A stretch of 64,000 nt of DNA from Kiritimatiellia bacterium. GTDB taxonomy: Bacteria; Verrucomicrobiota; Kiritimatiellia; CAIVKH01. Shown here in pieces: positions 57,971 to 64,000 of this stretch (positions are counted from its first letter, which is position 1; each line of letters starts with the position of its first letter). The notes under the pieces are model-generated. The model searched no databases, was not told the origin of the DNA, and worked only from the letters and a program-made list of their open reading frames with translations. The position numbers and the translations under genes are program-made. The stretch spans positions 343,435 to 407,434 of the forward strand of contig JAOSKE010000002.1 of NCBI GenBank assembly GCA_027493775.1, read 5' to 3'.

Positions 57971-59041
57971 ATGCCCGTCCTCCTCCAACCTCGCCGCTTC
58001 AACCCGTGGAAAACCCTCTGGGTCACGGCCGTCCTCGTCGCGTTCTTCATCTACACCACGCGCCGCGACAAACCGCCGCAAACGTGGCGCGAGGCGGGGG
58101 AAATCTACGGGTCAACCTATGCCGTGCAAATCGTCTCGCCCGATTTGAACAAACAAACCTTTCTCGCGCTCCACGGCGACATCATGGCGCTGCTCAACTC
58201 GATTGACGCCGACCTTTCGACGTGGTCCACAAACAGTGCGCTTTCGCAGTTCAACGCCAACCCCGGACTCGAACCCATCACCGTCCCGCCGCGCATCGCA
58301 GAGCTGGCGAGCCTCTCGCTCGAACTCAGCCGCGCATCCGGCGGCGCGTTTGATGTCACCTTCAGCCCGTTGTTTGACGCGTGGGGTTTTGGACGCACCG
58401 GACCGAAGCGCGTTCCGACCGACGAGGCGGTCGCCGCCGCCCGCGCCCGCTCTGGCTATCACCTGCTCACGGTTGTCTCGTCCAATCAACTGCAAAAGGC
58501 CGTCTCCGGCGTGGAGCTGGTCTTTAACGCCATCGCCCCCGGCTATGCCGCGCAACAGATCGCCGAATTGCTGCTTGCGCGCGGATACAGCAATATTTAT
58601 GTGGACGTTGGCGGTGAAATTGTTGTTCGCGGCCACAACGCAAACGGAACACCCTGGCGCATCGCCGTGGACAAGCCGGTCTATGGCACGATGCCCGGCG
58701 AGACGACGGAGGCCATTTTCGCGCTGACAAACGGCAGCCTCGCCACCTCCGGCGACTATAGAAACTATGTTCTTGCGGAGGACGGCGCCGCCTACTCGCA
58801 CATCTTCGATCCCCGCATCGCCCGCCCCACCACCAGCCACGTCGCCAGCGTCACCGTCATCGCCGGCAACGGCACATGGGCCGACGCGCTCGCAACAACA
58901 CTCTCCGTCTTGGGACCCGATGAAGGCATCCCCTGGCTTGCCGAACACACCGACGCCGAAGCCCTGTTTGTCATGCGCGATGGCAGCAACACCTATCACG
59001 AGGTCGCTACGCCCGGGATATCCAATTTTCGCTCTGACTGA
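57971..59041 (+). CDS. apbE: FAD:protein FMN transferase (ApbE)
   Basis: ApbE attaches FMN to threonine in NqrB and NqrC using FAD. The 356-residue product has an N-terminal membrane anchor (LWVTAVLVAFFIYTT). Family blocks follow: INSIDADLSTWSTNSALSQFN-like start, FDVTFSPLFDAWGFG, YVDVGGEIVVRGHN and NGSLATSGDYRNYV, and HIFDPRIARPTT. The last part, TWADALATTLSVLG, holds the Mg-binding Thr/Asp pair. It lies 178 bp after nqrF, in keeping with its job. Confidence 0.95.
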   Translation: MPVLLQPRRFNPWKTLWVTAVLVAFFIYTTRRDKPPQTWREAGEIYGSTYAVQIVSPDLNKQTFLALHGDIMALLNSIDADLSTWSTNSALSQFNANPGLEPITVPPRIAELASLSLELSRASGGAFDVTFSPLFDAWGFGRTGPKRVPTDEAVAAARARSGYHLLTVVSSNQLQKAVSGVELVFNAIAPGYAAQQIAELLLARGYSNIYVDVGGEIVVRGHNANGTPWRIAVDKPVYGTMPGETTEAIFALTNGSLATSGDYRNYVLAEDGAAYSHIFDPRIARPTTSHVASVTVIAGNGTWADALATTLSVLGPDEGIPWLAEHTDAEALFVMRDGSNTYHEVATPGISNFRSD

Positions 59042-59256
59042 CGACGTAAAATATTAATTTGGGCCAGCGGGATTCCAAACAATCTCCTCCAGAACGCCTC
59101 GTTCAACCGGGCGACTCGCAAAGAGCACAAAGTTTACGGACCTCGAACGCTCCGGCTCCACGCGCGGCACATCCGACCGCCCCTCTCTTGACCGCACTCC
59201 GGGGCGCAGGTAGCATATCTCGCAGCGCTTGGAGCTATTTCTGAGCCGCTAAATGT

Positions 59257-62200
59257 ATGAATCGCAGTTTTTCACAAAAAAGAAGGACGTGGTTGGTTCG
59301 CCTCGGCTACGTCGTGGCCCTCCTCGGCCCCTGCATCCATCTCTATCTTCACTTGCCGACGGCATCCTTTCTGGAACAACACTCGCACCTGATTTTGTTC
59401 GTAATGCCCATCGTGATCGCGGCCTATCTTGGGGGCTTTCGCGCAGGGCTGCTGGCAACAGGCGTTACGGCAGGATTGACGGCATGGGCACCCAACTGGG
59501 CATTGCAAGGCTTCGACATCACATCGGCGCACGATCGGATACTTTGGATCGTGCTGCTCGCAAACGGCATTCTGATCAGCGTGTTGAGCGGATTGCTTCA
59601 CCACCACCGCCAACAAGCGGAACAAGTCAACACGATGCAGCGACAACTTGCCTATATCGCCGGAAGCATTCCGGGAGCGCTTTATGCCTTCAGGCGCAGC
59701 GCCGACGGGACGCCTTCATTTCTCTACGTCAACCAGAGCTTCGCGGAGATGCTCGGATTCAAATCAGCGCGAGAGATGCAGGACGGGGTAGCCGCATTGA
59801 AGCGTATTCATCCGGACGACGCGCCTTCCTTTAACGAGTCCATCCTTCAATCGGAAAAGGATCTCTCATACTGGCACCGCACCTTTCGCGTTATCCATCC
59901 GAATCAGCCGCTGGTCTGGTTTGAGGCGTTTGCCATGCCAGCCCGCCAGCCCGATGGCAGCACGATTTGGACCGGATTCCTGCACGACATCACAAAGCAA
60001 AAGCTGGCGGAGTCCCAAGTGGAAGACCTGTCTCAACGCTGGCGCTTCGCGATTGAGCGCTCCGGAATCGGGATATGGGATTGGAGCGCCCAATCCAACA
60101 AGATGGATTTCTCGCCGACATGGAAGGCCATGCTCGGATACACCAACGACGAAATCGGATCCGAGGTTGCAGAATGGAAATCACGCATTCATCCGGACGA
60201 CGTGGAACGACTGGCGCAGTTGGAAAGCAATGAGTGGAACAGCATTTCGTCCGAATTCAACGTCGAATATCGCTTGCGGCACAAGAACGGGTCCTACATC
60301 TGGGTGCTCTCGCGCAGAATGGCCGTTGCGTGGGGCGAGGATGGCAAACCGACGCGCTTTGTGGGAACGCACACGGACATCACCGCCATCAAAGAAAGCG
60401 CCGAAGCCCTGCAGGATAGCGAGGCGCGGCTTCGCGCATATATCGAAAACTCGCCCGTGGCGCTTTTCATTTTAAGCCCGGACGGACGCTATCTGGACTG
60501 TAATCTTGCCGCAGTGAAGCTGCTCGGATACACGCGCGAAAAGGTGCGGGAAATGAAGGTGGGCGAATTCAGCGTGCATCCGGAAAGAGCGGGTGCGGCC
60601 CTCGCCCGCCTCAACCAGGTCGGCAGCTTCCGCGGCGCGCACGACCTTGTGCGTCAGGATGGGCGTGTCCTGCGAGTGGATACCCACGCGACGAAATTGC
60701 CGGACGGCAACTTTATAGTGTTTCACATTGATATATCCGCAGAATACGAAGCCACGCGCGCACTGCGCCTGCAGAGCGCGGCGCTGGAGGCGGCGGCAAA
60801 CTCCATCGTCATCACCGATCCGCGCGGAATAATCACCTGGGTGAACAGCTCGTTTTGTAAGACGACCGGCTATCGGCGGGAGGAGTGCATCGGAAAAAAA
60901 TTCGCGCGATCTCGTGAAGTCCGGCATGCAGGAGCCGGGATTCTACAAAACTTTGTGGACGACGATCAGCAACAATCAGGTCTGGCGCGGACAGCTTACC
61001 AACCGGAAAAAGAACGGCGAACAAGTCGCGGAAGAAATGACGATCACACCGGTGCGGGACGAGCACGGCGTCCTGACAAACTTCATCGCCATCAAACAGG
61101 ACATCACGGAACGGTTGGCGATGGAGCAACAACTCCTCCGCACGCAACGTCTCGAAAGTGTCGGACGCCTCGCCAGCGGCATCGCACACGACTTGAACAA
61201 TATCCTTACGCCCGTATTGATGGCCCCGCCCCTCTTGCGCAGCGCAGTGAAAGACCCTGAAACGCAAGCCCTCGTGGATTCGATTGAGGCCAGCGTCACC
61301 CGCGGCGCGGCTATTATCCGACAACTTCTGTTATTCGGCCGAGGCAAAGACGGCCCGCGCGAGCCGGTCTCCATGCGCGCGCTCGTCCGGGAAATGGCAA
61401 AAATTGCCGAAGAAACATTTCCGAAAAACATTCGGATCAAAACGGAACTGCCGAACGATATGTCTCTCGTCATGGGCGACTCGACCCAACTGCACCAAGT
61501 ATTACTGAACCTCGCAGTCAATGCGCGCGACGCCATGCCCAACGGCGGAGAGATCCTATTTCGAGTAACCATTGCTGATCTTGCTGCGCAGAAGGCGGGA
61601 GCCACCCCCGGCGCCACCCCCGGCCCGCACGTCAGGGTGGATGTTCAGGATACCGGCCACGGAGTTGATCCCAGGCATTTAGACAAACTCTTCGACCCAT
61701 ATTTCACAACAAAGAAACAGGGCAAAGGCACGGGGATCGGACTCTCCACCAGCATGGGCATTGTGCGCGCACACGGTGGGTTCATCACGGCAAATCCGCT
61801 ACCCGACCGAGGCACCACGTTCAGCGTGTGGCTCCCGGTCACAAGCGCCGACCAAACTCCACGCGCCCCGGAGTCGTCCTCCGAAATGCCGCGCGGACAC
61901 GGCGAACACATTCTTGTGGTGGACGACGAACCGGAGGTGCGAAACGTTCTGTGCCGCATCCTTTCGCAGAGCGGCTACCATTGCGCCTGCTGTGCCACCG
62001 GCCCGGCCGCAATCGAACTGCTCGCCCAACCGGGACCACCGGTGCGAGTGCTCTTGACGGACATCCTCATGCCGGAAATGGACGGCCGTGCGCTCGCGCG
62101 CACGGTTCATACGCGCTATCCGGATATTCTCATCGTCACAATGACCGGCTACGACGCGAATCAAGACACAGCGGATAACGGCCAAGAACTCGGTATTCTG

Positions 62201-62293
62201 GCAGCCCTGCAAAAACCACTCAGCGCCCGCGAGCTGCTCACAACCTTACATCGGATTCTGCATCCCGCGCCGTCTGGCTCAGCCGGGAAATAG
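59257..62293 (+). CDS. Membrane hybrid histidine kinase with multiple PAS domains and a receiver (frameshift in A7 at 60894-60900)
   Basis: The reconstructed product is 1011 residues. Three or four N-terminal membrane helices (GYVVALLGPCIHLYLHL to LLANGILISVLSGLL) form a DUF4118-like sensor base. About four PAS/PAC modules follow (ending LHDITKQKLAE, TDITAIKESAEAL, IDISAEYEATRAL, KQDITERLAMEQ). The H-box ASGIAHDLNNILTP holds the phospho-His; the ATPase has NLAVNARDAMP and GKGTGIGLSTSMGIV. A receiver domain ends the chain (LVVDDEPEVRN, LTDILMPEMDGRAL with phospho-Asp, MTGYD). After ECIGK the A7 run shifts frame; with one A fewer it continues NSRDLVKSGMQEPGF. Signal and output are unknown. Its 3' end overlaps queG by 56 bp on the other strand. 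Confidence 0.88.
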
Positions 62294-63314
62294 CCCACTC
62301 CGCGTGCTCCCGAATTAACGGCTCGGAATCGGTCATCGCCTTTTCAAGCGCCGGAATGACCTCCGGATTCTTTGAATTGCCCAGCGCGATACAAACATTC
62401 CGCAACATTCCGCGACGCTTCGTGCGCGGAATCGGCGATTTACGAAACCGATCACGAAACCCCTGGTCATCCAGCGCCAACAAATCGAGAAGATGCGGCG
62501 CGGCCCAATCCAAATCATACTTCAGAAAACGCGCCTTGCCCGGTTTTGAAAACTGTCTGACCCACGGACACACGCTCTGACACTCGTCACACCCATAAAT
62601 CCAATTCTTCATCTTGGAGCGCAGCGCGACCGGAATCGAACCGCGATACTCAATCGTCAGATAGGAAATGCACAACCGGCTATCCAACACATAGGGCGCG
62701 GGAAACGCATGAGTGGGACACGCATCCTGACAACGGCGGCACGACCCGCACGTGCCTTTGCTCTCGCCGCCTTCCGGATCCGGTTCCAATTCGAGGTCGA
62801 GGATGATCTCGCCCAGAAAAATATATGAACCCCATTCCGGGTGAATCATCAGCGTATTTTTCCCCTGAAATCCGAGACCCGCCCTGACCGCCCACTCGCC
62901 CTCCAAGACCGGCCCTGTATCCACGTACGCGCGATTCGGCACTGGTCGTCCCGACTCCGCCTCAATCCACGCAGCCAACTCGCGGATGCGCGGCGTCATA
63001 TCGTCATGATAATCGCGCCCCCATGCGTACCGCGCGATACGCCCGCGCATCGGATCGTTCCACACCTCCGGCGGCGGATCGCCCATATAATACAACAGCC
63101 CGACAGAGACCACCGACTTCGCGCCCTCGACCACATTGCGAACATCGCTTCGGCGCTCGGGGTTTTTTGCGATCCACGCCATATCGCCGAAATAATCCTT
63201 TTCGAGCCAACGCTGAAAATCCTCCGCCCCCTTCGCGCGACCAGCCCTTGCGATACCCACCACATCGAACCCCAACTCCAGCGCCTTCGCCTTCACCTGA
63301 TCAGCAGTAAGCAT
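62238..63314 (-). CDS. queG: Epoxyqueuosine reductase QueG
   Basis: QueG reduces epoxyqueuosine to queuosine in tRNA using cobalamin and two [4Fe-4S] clusters. The 358-residue product has the flavin/cobalamin-pocket blocks SVVSVGLLYYMG and YAWGRDYHDDM, VDTGPVLEGEWAVRAGLGFQ with the catalytic Asp, cluster ligands CGSCRRCQDACPT and CDECQSVCPW, and a HEAT-like C-terminus (RNVCIALGNSKNPEVIPALEKA). The last 18 codons overlap the kinase gene. ATG 63314 is used. Confidence 0.94.
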   Translation of the reverse strand: MLTADQVKAKALELGFDVVGIARAGRAKGAEDFQRWLEKDYFGDMAWIAKNPERRSDVRNVVEGAKSVVSVGLLYYMGDPPPEVWNDPMRGRIARYAWGRDYHDDMTPRIRELAAWIEAESGRPVPNRAYVDTGPVLEGEWAVRAGLGFQGKNTLMIHPEWGSYIFLGEIILDLELEPDPEGGESKGTCGSCRRCQDACPTHAFPAPYVLDSRLCISYLTIEYRGSIPVALRSKMKNWIYGCDECQSVCPWVRQFSKPGKARFLKYDLDWAAPHLLDLLALDDQGFRDRFRKSPIPRTKRRGMLRNVCIALGNSKNPEVIPALEKAMTDSEPLIREHAEWAISRLSQTARDAESDVRL

Positions 63315-64000
63315 CCGCCAAGCCTACCCCCATTCACACAATTCTCAATCCGCGAAAGGCGAAATTGAGCGAACGAACAGAAGAACACGCGGAGGAGTTC
63401 CGGCGGACAAGCCGGTCGGACCGAAACCTTGCAGATGGGGTCTTGCAGATGGGGCCTGCAGATGGGGCCAGTCCTCACTTTCGGTGGCTTTTGTGAAGCA
63501 AGGCCGTAAGGCTCGCAAGCGAAGCAAATCGAAATACGCAATAATGCGTACATGGTAGGCATTAAATGCATACGGCGATCACAAGGATGCGGTGTGCGAA
63601 ATTAAGCGCGCGGGCCAAAATTTCCAAGGGTTGGAAGTCTTGTCCGAAGGGAGTTCCAAGGGTTGGAAATTCTCCACAAATTCATCCCGTCTTGGCGGGA
63701 TTGGCGCGAAGTCGCAGAAACATTCAGACGCAAAATTTGGGAAAACCCTTTCCCCATCAACTCATCAACCGCCTTATGTGTATCTCGTTTGTGTCTTTAT
63801 TCAGGTAAGGGCCCGACCGTCCTCCTTCGCGAAGACGCTCCGGCGGACAAGCCGGGCGGGCCGGAATGTTAACGACAAATCCAAACGTACCTGAATTGAG
63901 TTATTTCCCTTCGGTTGCGAACTCTTCAACCCCTGCGGCGCGCCCAGCGGTCGCGCCCTAGCAGGTAAGATGCAATCGGCAAGCGAACAGAAATTTTGGA
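63315..64000. repeat. Repeat-rich right end, no gene
   Basis: This contains three copies of GCAGATGGGG (63431, 63445, 63458), the motif AAGCGCGCGGGCCAAAATTT (63604-63623) followed by two palindromes TTCCAAGGGTTGGAA (63622-63636 and 63654-63668), and a doublet GC-rich repeat (about 63804-63961). A 100-codon frame at 63592-63894 runs over these repeats and has no gene-like content. Confidence 0.7.
63804..63961. repeat. Divergent REPIN-like doublet repeat, copy 5
   Basis: It starts GGTAAGGGCCCGACCG and ends GCGGTCGCGCCCTAG. It is longer than the other copies because of an insertion in its left arm (about 63823-63858). Confidence 0.65.

Noticed and set aside
63431..63467. Three GCAGATGGGG copies as a CRISPR fragment
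   Set aside because: The repeats are only 10 bp with 3-4 bp gaps, too short for spacers; there are no cas genes.
63592..63894. 100-codon plus-strand frame as a gene
   Set aside because: It is composed of intergenic repeats (palindromes and REP-like ends) and lacks a start signal.

Overview
The window looks like a chromosome segment of a Gram-negative bacterium of the PVC group, most likely near Kiritimatiellae/Lentisphaerae. That placement is inference. It rests on a complete Na+-translocating NQR operon, many type II pseudopilins with large secreted proteins, proteins carrying an 'FRFWLNDD' dockerin-like segment, and GC-rich intergenic doublet repeats. There is no rRNA gene or phylogenetic marker search behind it.

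Layout. 0.2-3.4 kb: topoisomerase VI subunit B (normally archaeal/plant) coupled to a PLP enzyme. 3.4-11.6 kb (minus): a membrane coiled-coil protein and a coiled-coil protein of about 2375 residues with two N-terminal GYF-like domains. 11.8-13.9 kb: tRNA-Arg, a thioredoxin-fold protein, an intact ISL3-type insertion sequence and tRNA-Lys. 13.9-17.2 kb: a small island bounded by a 158-bp direct repeat containing tRNA-Leu(TAG). It carries a SacI-like restriction enzyme, a Dam-type methyltransferase, an HTH regulator and the 3' stub of an OLD-like nuclease. 17.3-25.8 kb (minus): a tandem cassette array encoding a giant secreted protein ending in an alpha/beta hydrolase, a paired small secreted protein, a second hydrolase/partner pair and a leftover fragment of the giant protein. 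A leader with a terminator/antiterminator-like structure precedes the array. 26-30 kb: dienelactone hydrolase, rpmI-rplT, a secreted protein and nagB. 30.3-38.2 kb (minus): TPR, CsgG/PEGA, DUF456-repeat, HEAT, thrC and YdcF genes. 38.4-39.9 kb: LacI regulator and NYN nuclease. 40.6-49.8 kb (minus): six pseudopilin genes followed by a 1272-residue secreted protein. 49.8-51 kb: repeats. 51-59 kb: polyprenyl synthetase, nqrABCDEF and apbE. 59.3-63.3 kb: hybrid PAS histidine kinase and queG. 63.3-64 kb: repeats.

A general caution: nine genes, including rpmI, nqrF and thrC, are broken by a single-base indel, mostly in homopolymer runs. In each case adding or removing one base restores a continuous product, and a family-typical length where the family is known. 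These are most simply sequence errors, so I annotate each such locus as one gene and give the position of the break. The most interesting biology is the secreted hydrolase cassette array with its structured leader, the restriction-modification island at the duplicated tRNA-Leu, the bacterial Topo VI B, and the REPIN-like doublet repeats.
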